Source: Skeletonema tropicum
Taxonomy: Eukaryota; Bacillariophyta; Thalassiosirophyceae; Thalassiosirales; Thalassiosiraceae
Length of the DNA: 64,000 bases
NCBI GenBank assembly: GCA_037178625.1
Contig: CM074149.1
Span: 930,001-994,000 of the forward strand
Reading direction: 5' to 3'
In this document: piece by piece, positions 35,225 through 44,357 of the stretch
Layout of the letters: every line of letters starts with the position of its first letter
Numbering within the stretch: position 1 is the stretch's first letter
The notes under the pieces: model-generated
Seen by the model: the letters and a program-made list of their open reading frames with translations, nothing else
Told to the model about the DNA's origin: nothing
The model's database searches: none
Position numbers and translations under genes: made by a program

Positions 35225-35467
35225 TGTCACACCTACGTAGTGTCGGACATCAATCAAATTCATATTTATGTTATCTGGTTTCTCGTTTCTCAATATGTTT
35301 CGGAATGCTTTCTCGAGGCTGGTCTATCATGACATCGCCAATGAAAGCACAAGTTGAACCGAATCCAAAAACGTTGATCGTTTCCTTTATATTTTAAGTC
35401 ATAATAAGTCTTTTGTTATATCACCAAATATATTGATCAATAGCTCAATTGTTAGCAAGATTGGACA
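35225..35467 (+). repeat. gypsy 3' LTR
   Basis: 243 bp, identical by eye to the 5' LTR. It is followed by the right ATGAT target duplication. Confidence 0.92.
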
Positions 35468-36301
35468 ATGATGTGTGTGCAAGACCTGGTACAATATGTG
35501 CCTTCCTCGCTTTTTCTGGTAGCCATGGGACACGTAGTGTGCAAGTATGCGTTGACTTGATGGTTTCACCGTCTGGGAGATTTATTTCTAAGGGGTTCTT
35601 CGTTGGTTCAATATTGTCTACTGGGGCTCCTGGTAGCACGAAATGACTTGTAGCTCCTGCATCTGCAATTGCTTGATCGACGGCAATCTTGATTTTTGCG
35701 GTATTAAACATGGCATCTGTAGATGCTCTGAGCTTGTGCCTCCCAATGAGTGCTTTCCATGCCTTATTCCTCGTCGGTAGTGCTTCTCTTGTCGGCTGAA
35801 TGTTGCTGGTTGGTTCCGTCCTACTTGATACATTGCTTATTTGCCCTGTACCATCGTCATCATCTTCTTCATATCTACTTGATACATTGCTTATTTTCAC
35901 CGTAACATCGTCATCATCTTCGTCATACTGTGCATATTCATCTTCTTCATTGTAATCTACTTCTGACATGAGCGCTGCGAATTGATTGTTGGTATAGGAA
36001 GGGGTGTAGGTCGAAACAGAATCAGTAATCCCTGTGTTATCTTTAGTAACTGCTGTAGGTTCCGTCCCTAGGAGTCTATGTTGATACCCATATCCATGAC
36101 CTCCACCACGGTCTCCGTTGTAATTTTCATTATATCCATAGCCGCCGCCTTGGCTTCTGTAATGACCCTGTTCATATCTATTTTCGTATCCTTGTGAATA
36201 CCCAAGGCCACGACCGCCACCACGTCCACCGTCACGACTACCACTACGTCCGTGCCTGCCCCAACCTTGATATTGCGGGGTATAATGGTTAAATCCGTGC
36301 T
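35468..36301 (-). CDS. copia Gag C-terminal region and protease start
   Basis: A Gly/Arg/Tyr-rich nucleic-acid-binding stretch (GRSGSRDGGRGGGRGLGY) is followed by an acidic region (NEEDEYAQYDEDDDD) and the protease: VDQAIADAGATSHFVLPG shows DAGAT in place of the usual DSGAT/S. The frame continues across the gypsy insertion into 30522-31543. Confidence 0.75.
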
Positions 36302-36305
36302 GGTA

Positions 36306-36698
36306 GGCGATCTGTAGTGTTAGCCTATCCAGCAGATTAGTTCTCTTCGAATATTGGTGCTATGATAAAGGTGAGCACAGTTCTGAAATCCTCTCAGTGA
36401 GCTGAGTTCAAATCCGCTCTGCACCAGAGGTAGTTTTGGCATCAGGGTGAATGAATGTGTAATTAGGAGCCGAAGACCCAAGGAAACTGGACGAGGGGAC
36501 CCTTTTTGAGGATAACCCTAAAGTCAAGCTAGAAGTGGGCCTCACAAAAAGTTTTTATAAAAATTTTGGTGCAGCACGGATTCGAACTCAGCTCACCGAG
36601 AGCAGCATTTTAAGCACCTTTAAAGGGTAGGTTACTCCCACGGCAGAAGAGAACTAACAATTGGCGATTTATTGGATAGGGTAACACTACAGATCGCC
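36306..36698. mobile_element. 393-bp MITE with long TIRs that contain tRNA-like 3' sequences
   Basis: Imperfect terminal inverted repeats of about 130-150 bp begin GGCGATCTGTAGTGTTA at both ends; flanks carry the 4-bp duplication GGTA (36302-36305 and 36699-36702). Removing it restores the copia Gag frame. Within each arm, pointing inward, is a tRNA-like phrase: GAGTTCAAATCC then TCTGCACCA in the left arm, GAGTTCGAATCC then GCTGCACCA in the right. The T-stems do not pair canonically, so these are tRNA-derived or look-alikes, not working tRNA genes. Confidence 0.75.
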
Positions 36699-36702
36699 GG
36701 TA

Positions 36703-37248
36703 ATATTCTTGTTGTTGTGGGGGCTCTTGCTGGGTAGCATAACTTGCTCGTGAAACGTTCAAACCGAGGTTTGCCGCTACGGATGGTTGTCCTTGCCACA
36801 ATTTGTGGGCTCCTTTCATGCATGCACCATGGACGAACTGATGTGCATTATATCTGTGGGCATGGGGAACGTGTCCTTGTTTGGGATTAGGGCAAGTTGT
36901 TCCCGAATGATTGACATCAAATCCATGCGAGTAACAATAAAGATTATTGTCGAAGTGCTTCGTAGTATTTCCAAAAGCTGGTGTCCCATGACCCCCCTGC
37001 ATCTGGTGATGATTCCAGTTTTGTGGTGGTGTTCCTTGTGTTGCATACGCAGCTTGCTGGCTGTTAAATTCCATCGCCGTAAGTCTTGACATGACGTCTT
37101 CCAGAGCATTTCTTTGGGTTGCCAATCGATTTGCTAGCTCAACGATGGATTCACGGAGGATCAGTTTATTGAAGGTAGGATGGCTGTCTATTCCGGCAAC
37201 ATTGTGTCGGTTGAAGTGACCATTAAGGTCGTCTAACGTATATTTCAT
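36703..37248 (-). CDS. copia Gag, N-terminally truncated
   Basis: From the ATG at 37248 it reads MKYTLDDLNGHFNRH, a helical part (RLATQRNALEDVMSRLTAME) and a Cys/His patch (CYSHGFDVNHSGTTC) that resembles a zinc knuckle. The usual 200-residue Gag N-terminal region is absent. Confidence 0.6.
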
Positions 37249-37279
37249 CGTGAACAAGATGTGTCAAGATGGTGGATGA

Positions 37280-37369
37280 TATTCAGAACACTCTTGGTCT
37301 GAATTCTTTGCTAATTTTCAGAACACCCTTTGGTCTGAATTCTTTAATTTTCAGAACACCCTTGGTCTG
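37280..37369. repeat. Short tandem repeat, three units of about 36 bp
   Basis: Three copies of a unit built on CAGAACACCCTTGGTCTGAA and CTTT/AATTTT spacers, between the copia Gag start and the 283-bp repeat. It may be a remnant of the copia leader. Confidence 0.7.
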
Positions 37370-37652
37370 TCTAGCGGTAGCGGTAATCTGTCGAATGCCA
37401 TACAAACGATGCGTCAACCCAATATCATACGGTCCTGAAGAAGTGAACGTGGCCGGTGGCGAGAGGTTACACCCGATCTGGCGGAGGAAGCGGGAGAGGA
37501 AACGTAGCTGGGGATAAGATTCTTAGAGCTTCAACTAGCTGGAAACTGGTGCACTACGGCACATCTATTCCTACTCGACTCCCGAAGTATTACTGAGAGA
37601 AAGGTCCGCCATCGGCGTCTACTTACTACACGGTGTTTAATGTTTATTTTCT
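37370..37652. repeat. 283-bp direct repeat, left copy
   Basis: Uninterrupted copy of the repeat whose right partner is 40979-41103 plus 42928-43085. It starts TCTAGCGGTAGCGGTAATC and ends TTTAATGTTTATTTTCT. Its ends are not TG...CA. It flanks a long ORF, as an LTR would. Confidence 0.9.
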
Positions 37653-37679
37653 ATTATTCGACATGTGAGCGCCATGGTT

Positions 37680-40600
37680 TTAGTATCTTGTGTAAAGATA
37701 TGGCGGGAAAATAAGTTCTGCTGAACCGACGATCGCGGAAGATTCGACGTTCAACTTGCGGTACATAAATGGGACGATTCCCATTAATCGGGATATGAGT
37801 ATCTTCAATATCCATAAGTAGTGTACCATTGATGACATACTGGTACAAATTCGGTTGCGTTCATATGCTTTCTTACATAATTCAACACTCCCCAACCAAC
37901 CGAATGTTGTATTCCAGGCTCCCCACTTCAACAAGTAATCGACAATCTCAAAGAACATCTGAGCGGTAAACTTATTGTTGTGTGAAGTTGTTTCCATAAT
38001 CATTGGCATTTCCAGTAGCTCTTGATAATCATTGATCTTTCCCGTAGGAGAAGGATGTTGGATGAGTAGTTCTCCCTCCTTTGGACTAGATAGACTGAGT
38101 AGTTCTTCCTCCTTTGGACTAGGTAGACGTAGGTCGACCTTAGAAAATGTGGATGATAAAGCATTGTGATTGTTCGCGAAGGGCCTATTGCTGTTTGTGA
38201 CTTGTGAGAAGGGCCTGTTACCGTTTGTGACTTGAACTTCAAGGTATATACAGTCATCCGCGACTTGGTGCTGAAGTTTGTCGTGAAGTTGAAGTTGGTC
38301 GTATTTATCTGGAGTTCGGACGAAAAAGATTTCCTGCACGGCACTTCTCGCAAAGATATCGATGAACAGTAAGAATCCATCAAAGAGCCGATTACTTCGG
38401 GTGGTAATACTGCATCCGATGACGATGATTTCGTGGTAATATGCAGAGTTGCGTGATGCATCAATAAGGGCTTGAATAGCTACGCGTTCCATGCGCTCCC
38501 CATGATTGAGACCGAGACGATGACGTTCGTAACTCACGATATCAGGTTGAAGAACCGAATTGACTTGATTGCGTAGAACGTAGATATTGGGCTTCCCACA
38601 ATCAATCCTTGATGCAAAACGTGCAATCATCATGTGACGAGTGTCACTGCCGATACTTACCAGGATAGCACAAAATTCCTTCAAAATAATATCATATCCA
38701 ACTTGAGCGGAGAAGATTGCGGCAAAGTTCTCATCTCCGAATTGAGCACGATTAGTATCTTCTCTCGCGGCAATACCGAGCAAAGCAAGCATGCTGTAAG
38801 ATTCGGATTCGCAAAAGGAAGTATCTCCCGACGGACGAATGATATGATGAAGTCGAGTAGATGATGATGTCTCCCCATATTCCTCAGCAGTATTCCTCAG
38901 CAGTAATCTCTCCCCATATTCCTCAGTAATAATCATGACTGGATGGTGTCGATCCATGAGAACGTGATTGGTAATGTTGTTGTGAAGCAAGAAGTGACGC
39001 TGTCGATGGTCTTCAGTGATCTCCACAAACGAAAGATGATGCAAATGCAACCAAGCGATGACGATGCAGAACCCATCAGCGATGTCTTGAGAATCGTGCA
39101 AATAGAACTGAGCAGCGAAGTCTTGCAAGGATGTAGGAACAAATGTCTTGCATTCAGTGTCGAGTTGTTGTGCTTGATGATGGTAGGACTGAATAACAAC
39201 TTGGCTTCCAAAGGTACTATCTTCTTGGGCCTCTATCAACTTGCAGAGTAGAACTTGCTCCCCTTTCTTCGTCTTGTAGAACTGAATTCCATTCGACTTG
39301 AAGTACCAAATCAACTCTGAAATAATAAAGTCTCTCATCCTCACTGGATAGTGGCAACGGTGTATCGTCACAGATGGATATTCAATTGAAGGGATTTGCT
39401 CCCCATTCATCTCAAAGCTTCCTTGCTCCCCATTCATCTCGCAGGATAAAAGCAACTCTAAATTAATAAAGTATCGCATCTTCACAGGACAGTACTCCCT
39501 AATCATCATCTTGTGATATTGCAGCAGCTCTAAAGCAGTAGAGACAGAAGATACCATGCCACGAACAATCCCAACGAATGCATAGCCTTGAATGTACGAA
39601 GGATAATATCGTACAAGCAATTCAAGTACAGACCGAGTGATGGTAATAAACAAGATCTTGTTGGACGTGTGATCGGAGTTGTTGTAGTGATGTCCGAGAA
39701 CAAGTATAATGCGATGACCGATCTCTTGGAACTTGTGAGTGATAATGTCACTAGACAGGACATCAAATAGACTTGCACAGCATGCCGATGTCTCCATTCT
39801 CTTGAGTAGTCCCAACGTCGAATGCAAAAAATCTCCCCACGCAACATGGATCTTTGTCATGAGGTGATGAACATGTTGTGCCCAGCATTGCAAGAGACCG
39901 TAGAACAGGGTAAATCCACCGGCACAAGAGATTACCATCACTCCCCATAGTTGCAAGAGATAGTGTAACAGAAAGAGTCCATCATAACCGAAACAGATAA
40001 CTCTCCAATCCACAACCTGAAAATCACGAGTGCCATCGAGTAGATGATCTGTGAGGTGACGATGCTCACCAAAGATAACAACATTGATATGCTGTCGATT
40101 GATAGAACTTGTGTCCAGGAACTGAATATCGACTTTCCAGAATAGGGTCATCAAAAGGGCGCTGATGTCATGTTGTCTGAGACAAAAAATAACAGCAATA
40201 GGACGCGTATCCATAGAAGGATAAATGTTGGTATTAATACCAGAAGGAGTTACCAAAGTACCGAATTCTGAAGGATCCATGATTCGAAGAATATTATTAA
40301 TTGCGGTCAATTTGTCCCCACCGAATGTAGAAGTGTTGGGAATATAATGTCTGAGGCCAAAGCGAACATCTAGACGGAGCACCGATGATGGAAATAATCG
40401 AGAGCGATGCCCAGTAAAATGCCGGCAAAAGATTGGACACGGTGATATCCACCAATTATCCTCTAGACTTCCTAATAAGGAGAGACCCACTACTAACGAA
40501 GGACGGCCCACCACATGGTAGATATCCACTTCTTCAAAGTACACGTAAATCCACAAACGTGTAGATATGATCCCTTCAGTAGAAAACAGGACTTGATGTA

Positions 40601-40760
40601 AATCCAAAAGCTCGGATAAGGGTCTCCGCCACCTTCCTCTGCGAAATACATCAGACTCCATATTAGTATCCCGACTACCATTACTGGTCTCTGAAGAAAC
40701 ATCTACGGAACCATCATCAGCAATGACATCGCCACGGGAAGAAAATTCATTCTCTTGCAT
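37680..40760 (-). CDS. Unrecognised 1,026-residue protein between direct repeats
   Basis: An ATG at 40760 opens 1,026 codons without interruption. An acidic N-terminus (MQENEFSSRGD) leads into a long Leu/Ile/His-rich body with no RT, integrase, transposase or protease motif that I can find. Several in-frame internal duplications are visible: EMNGEQ twice, VTN-NRPF twice, SPKEEELLSL/SPKEGELL, TEEYGERLLL/AEEYGE. Frame-preserving duplications suggest it was under coding constraint. It fills the space between two 283-bp direct repeats, like a non-autonomous LTR element with its own ORF. Function unknown; a composition-biased chance ORF is unlikely at this length but not excluded. Confidence 0.5.
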   Translation of the reverse strand: MQENEFSSRGDVIADDGSVDVSSETSNGSRDTNMESDVFRRGRWRRPLSELLDLHQVLFSTEGIISTRLWIYVYFEEVDIYHVVGRPSLVVGLSLLGSLEDNWWISPCPIFCRHFTGHRSRLFPSSVLRLDVRFGLRHYIPNTSTFGGDKLTAINNILRIMDPSEFGTLVTPSGINTNIYPSMDTRPIAVIFCLRQHDISALLMTLFWKVDIQFLDTSSINRQHINVVIFGEHRHLTDHLLDGTRDFQVVDWRVICFGYDGLFLLHYLLQLWGVMVISCAGGFTLFYGLLQCWAQHVHHLMTKIHVAWGDFLHSTLGLLKRMETSACCASLFDVLSSDIITHKFQEIGHRIILVLGHHYNNSDHTSNKILFITITRSVLELLVRYYPSYIQGYAFVGIVRGMVSSVSTALELLQYHKMMIREYCPVKMRYFINLELLLSCEMNGEQGSFEMNGEQIPSIEYPSVTIHRCHYPVRMRDFIISELIWYFKSNGIQFYKTKKGEQVLLCKLIEAQEDSTFGSQVVIQSYHHQAQQLDTECKTFVPTSLQDFAAQFYLHDSQDIADGFCIVIAWLHLHHLSFVEITEDHRQRHFLLHNNITNHVLMDRHHPVMIITEEYGERLLLRNTAEEYGETSSSTRLHHIIRPSGDTSFCESESYSMLALLGIAAREDTNRAQFGDENFAAIFSAQVGYDIILKEFCAILVSIGSDTRHMMIARFASRIDCGKPNIYVLRNQVNSVLQPDIVSYERHRLGLNHGERMERVAIQALIDASRNSAYYHEIIVIGCSITTRSNRLFDGFLLFIDIFARSAVQEIFFVRTPDKYDQLQLHDKLQHQVADDCIYLEVQVTNGNRPFSQVTNSNRPFANNHNALSSTFSKVDLRLPSPKEEELLSLSSPKEGELLIQHPSPTGKINDYQELLEMPMIMETTSHNNKFTAQMFFEIVDYLLKWGAWNTTFGWLGSVELCKKAYERNRICTSMSSMVHYLWILKILISRLMGIVPFMYRKLNVESSAIVGSAELIFPPYLYTRY

Positions 40761-40978
40761 GTTGATATCGGCGTCAGACAAAGATGTTGTCCTGTCTTTG
40801 ATCAGGTATCACGGGTACCCACTTGGTTTGAACGGAAGGGCGCAATGTAGAAAGAGCGAAGTCCACTTATATCAGGGAGAGTTGGGTGATCTCTTATTGC
40901 TAGAACAGTCGTACGGATGACAGATTCTTAATTCGGTAAATCTGAAGCCAGTCGTCTGAGCAACGAGACGTGGAAATC

Positions 40979-41103
40979 TCTAGCGGTAGCGGTAATCTGT
41001 CGAATGCCATACAAACGATGCGTCAACCCAATATCATACGGTCCTGAAGAAGTGAACGTGGCCGGTGGCGAGAGGTTACACCCGATCTGGCGGAGGAAGC
41101 GGG
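40979..41103. repeat. 283-bp direct repeat, right copy, first part
   Basis: Matches 37370-37494. Split from its second part by the TIR element at 41104-42923. Confidence 0.9.
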
Positions 41104-42923
41104 GAGCGATCTCACGATCAGCTGACCGGCGCGCTTCAATTTCATCTTTTCTCGAAATGAAGAATTTTCGCACGAGACCTTTAAAATTAAAATATTAACT
41201 AGAGGGACTACTAGCTAAATGGGACCCCTGCGACATCAACGCCGTGGCCAGCCGCTCGAGTCACCATGGGCCAAACATGATACTACTACCCCATACGAAC
41301 AACTTTGGACCCACGGTGACTCGAGCGGCTACAATTGGGAGTGTGTAATCGTCATTCTAGTACGTGTCCGCCCGCAGCAGTGTCGTCGTGAGCAAATCAT
41401 GTGTTGTATGTCTGCATGTGGCTTCTGCGTCTTCAATCGAATTGAAATTGCTACACCTCCTTGCCGAGACGCAATTGCCGAAGATAGATGGAGCCATGCG
41501 AGTTTTCCCCCTTAAGGATGGGCGTTGCTCTTATTTTGTTGGAAAAGGAAAGCAATAGGACGGATATGTTCTTCTCTTATGGACACTCCTGCGACATCAA
41601 CGCGTGGCAGGCCGCTCGAGTCACCATAGGCCAAACAAGATGCTACTACCCCATACTAACAACTTTGGCCCCATGGTGACTCGAGCGGCTACAATTGGGA
41701 GTGTGTAATCGTCATCTCATTACGTGATACAGCAGCGTCCGATATCTGCAGTGGATTCTGTGTCTTCAATCGAATTGGTACTATTGATAAAACGAATTGA
41801 AAAGTCAAAGTCGAAATCGAAAATTGCACAATAAACAGCACCACCTTTCGAAGTGTTGATCAACAATGGAGCTAATCAACTTTTGCTCGACATGGTTAGA
41901 CGAAGAGACGTATAGGGAACGTGTAGAATTTTTTACGCAATAAAAAGAGTTGGGGGCAGAAACAAAACAAGAAGTGCCCTATCACAAAGCACAACAAGAG
42001 CGGCAGCAACAACAAATCATGTTTTTCCCCATATGACAATCTCGACTGTACAGAACACGGTGGTTATTTGATTAAGTAGACTGGCATGTAGAAATGAGGC
42101 ACGGCCGGTTGGCTCAACTACGAAGTGATTAATGCAATCAATATGCACTTTCTTCGACAAAAGCTTGATGGCAATTCTTTCTTTTACGCCTCCCAGTTCA
42201 TGGGCAAGCTCCTCCAGACTGATCCTCACGGCACGAATCAACTGAACTACAATTATTCAATGATAAAAGGGTGGTCGAAGAAGATAAAGAAAGGTCTCTT
42301 CAAACTCGAAAATCTTTACATCGCAATCAATCACACAAACACCCACTGGCTTACAATGCGCATCAACTTGATTGCAAGGAATGTATCTCTTTGGGACTCG
42401 CAAGGCGAGAAGGGGGAGTGTACTGTACACAATGCTGCACCTAGATATCTTGGGGATGAGTAGAGGAGGCGCATCCCGACAAGAACTTGATGGAGTGGTT
42501 AGATTCTTGGATAATTGAAGGTTAGTTGGACGGCGAATGACTTTGACTGCGGCACATTTACTCTTCTCAAATGTTTTTCTGTTAGTCGAAGAAGGATCCA
42601 TTACGAAAGATTCATACTCACAAGCATCCATCTACTCAAAGGAAGCGAGGAATGTATTTGCACACATTCTTTGGAATGCAAGTTCCAATCGTCCAGAGGT
42701 TTAGACATAATGCTATAAGCGAGTCGTAGTCATATATTCACATTAGTAGAATGAATTATTGCATAACACGCAAATATCTTTCCTTTCACTCCGTGTAGGT
42801 CATCGAGATTGGGCCCGGAAATTTTAAAACGCATTTTTTTGAGCGAGAGAAAATCGAATGAATCGAAAAATCTGAAATTGAAGCGAGAACGCTCATTCGA
42901 GTCAGCTGATCGTGAGATCGCTC
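41104..42923. mobile_element. 1.82-kb TIR element carrying an Ulp1-like protease gene
   Basis: Perfect 22-bp terminal inverted repeats (GAGCGATCTCACGATCAGCT...) are bounded by CGGG on both sides (41100-41103, 42924-42927). The uninterrupted left repeat gives the empty site, so the insertion is exact; a 2-bp duplication with TIRs two bases longer fits equally. The left half has two direct copies (about 41224-41360 and 41588-41720) of a segment with an internal hairpin (GCCGCTCGAGTCACCATGG and its complement). The right half holds a decayed Ulp1 protease. No transposase seen. Confidence 0.8.
42100..42718 (+). pseudogene. Ulp1/SENP-type (C48) cysteine protease remnant
   Basis: The frame from about 42100 reads GWLNYEVINAINMHFLRQ, the entry motif of SUMO/Ulp1 proteases, then YNYSMIKGWSKKIKKG, then LYIAINHTNTHWLTMRIN with the catalytic His (HW) and NVSLWDSQG with the Asp. 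A stop follows; a second frame continues (EEAHPDKNLMEWLDSWIIEG), and a third gives NDFDCGTFTLLKCF with the catalytic Cys. The full His-Asp-Cys set is present but spread over three frames, so it is a pseudogene. Ulp1 domains are known cargo of plant Mutator-like elements. Confidence 0.75.
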
Positions 42924-43085
42924 CGGGAGAGGAAACGTAGCTGGGGATAAGATTCTTAGAGCTTCAACTAGCTGGAAACTGGTGCACTACGGCACATCTA
43001 TTCCTACTCGACTCCCGAAGTATTACTGAGAGAAAGGTCCGCCATCGGCGTCTACTTACTACACGGTGTTTAATGTTTATTTTCT
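42924..43085. repeat. 283-bp direct repeat, right copy, second part
   Basis: CGGG (42924-42927) is the target duplication; 42928-43085 matches 37495-37652. Confidence 0.9.
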
Positions 43086-43282
43086 CACGGTTTCCCAAAT
43101 GGCCTGAAAGCGGCCATTTCGATTTTGCTATAAATCGAGTGAATTTTTAAAAAACCCTCAAAAAACTTTTTTTGACACCCTGTTGCGCGGAAATAACTAG
43201 GGCGTTGTTAGCGATAAAGACCCGTTTTCGGGCACGTAGGCCGACACAAGCACTTCGGGGCCGCAAGCCGAAGGTGGCTCCA

Positions 43283-43712
43283 CGGGAACCTGGGGTTGAC
43301 AGTGGCTGCTTTTTGTTAGCAGCCGATTTGTCGAGAGCTTGCCAGGAGTTTCAAGTCGTGGTTCTAAAAAATCTAGCGTTGAGGTGCGTTGAGGTTGATT
43401 TCTGATGGCCTGTTCCGTCAAAAACTTGCGCCAACGTGCAAACTTGCTGCCACCGCCACGAGTGACATGCTGCTTGGCGGCGCACCGTGTCAGATGGCCG
43501 ATCCGTGGCGTCGGCGGCAAGTTTTTGACGGAACAGGCCATCCTCAACGCACCTCAACGCTAGATTTTGTAAAACACGACTTGAAACTCCTGGCAAGCTC
43601 TTGACAAATCTCTCAGCAAGACGTGTCAACGAGAGAGGCTACGCTGCACACGCGTATTTCACACACACCACTGCACACACCACTCAATTTGTAAGTGGTG
43701 ACGTGGCAATTA
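43283..43712. repeat. Foldback element inside a longer inverted repeat
   Basis: Arms of about 100 bp (43327-43432 and 43512-43609) are inverted copies of each other (GAGAGCTTGCCAGGAGTTTC, GATGGCCTGTTCCGTC). They interrupt a sequence (CACGGGAACCTGGGGTTGAC ... GAGAGGCTACGCTGCACACG) that occurs uninterrupted and inverted at about 46600-46672. So a foldback element has inserted into one of two inverted copies. Confidence 0.75.
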
Positions 43713-44254
43713 ACCAGCGTGTGCGACATGTGATACTGTACTTCCCGACTTTCACGGCGAGGTGCTCCGAAATCCATCTCGCTGGTCGCCGGCAACTGCC
43801 AACTGCCAACCATCACCATTATGTACCACATGCTACGCAGCCGCCTGCAGCCGCTATATACCTTTTTCACCCGCCCTCCCCCCCAACAGTCTTACAGCAA
43901 TCACGTCTTCGATGATGTCCGTCTATCTATCGTCCAAAGTTCACGCACGCAAAGAATCCGGGGGAATAGGTATGTAAAAAAAACTGATACACTTTTTCTT
44001 CATTTTCCACATCAACTCACACACTATAATGATGTTATAAATTGCTCTTTCTCTCCATACTTTCATTTCTTCTAATAGCTATTATGGGTAACCTTGTGGA
44101 AAGCTATAACTACATCCATGTTTGGTTGCTCTTCATTCTACGATGATGGTGTGCATCGACATCACAGCAATGGACGATAGACTTTCCTACGAATATACTC
44201 CATAGTACTCCATCGTTTGATTCGAAAAACGAATGACAGATCGACGTCGAATGA
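43713..44254. other. Intergenic
   Basis: Polypyrimidine and poly-A patches, no convincing ORF or repeat. Confidence 0.4.
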
Positions 44255-44323
44255 TCTGTATGATTTGAAAGTGATGATACCATATTTTTCAACTTAGATT
44301 AGGACGTTAATTACTTGAACGAG
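44255..44323 (-). mobile_element. 69-bp 3' end of the Penelope-like element
   Basis: Matches 1833-1901 with one mismatch. It is 5'-truncated inside the hammerhead motif, 6 nt from the predicted cleavage point. The rest of the element is absent. Confidence 0.75.
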
Positions 44324-44357
44324 AGCGGCGATTGTTGAAGAAATTCAGCACAGAGTA

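Larger units (their letters stand above)
31549..35467 (+). mobile_element. Ty3/gypsy LTR retrotransposon inserted in copia
   Basis: Two 243-bp LTRs (31549-31791 and 35225-35467), identical by eye, run TGTCACACC to GATTGGACA and are flanked by the 5-bp duplication ATGAT (31544-31548 and 35468-35472). A purine tract (GAGGAGGGG) precedes the 3' LTR. Pol order is protease, RT, RNase H, integrase, which defines gypsy. Identical LTRs imply a young insertion, yet the interior has deletions and frameshifts, so this copy was probably mobilised in trans. Confidence 0.92.
25548..37248 (-). mobile_element. Ty1/copia (CoDi-like) element hosting three insertions
   Basis: One minus-strand Gag-Pol can be followed from 37248 to 25548 when three insertions are skipped: 36306-36698, 31549-35467 and 28460-30521. 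At each site removing the insert with one target duplication restores the same frame. Domain order (Gag, protease, integrase, RT, RNase H) is that of copia. The Gag N-terminus and 5' LTR are missing: the frame starts next to short tandem repeats at 37280-37369. No 3' LTR could be identified left of 25548, where another copia fragment abuts. The element is inactive. Confidence 0.85.

Noticed and set aside
36371..36625. Functional tRNA genes
   Set aside because: Only 3'-half-like phrases are present; T-stems do not pair and no full cloverleaf could be built.
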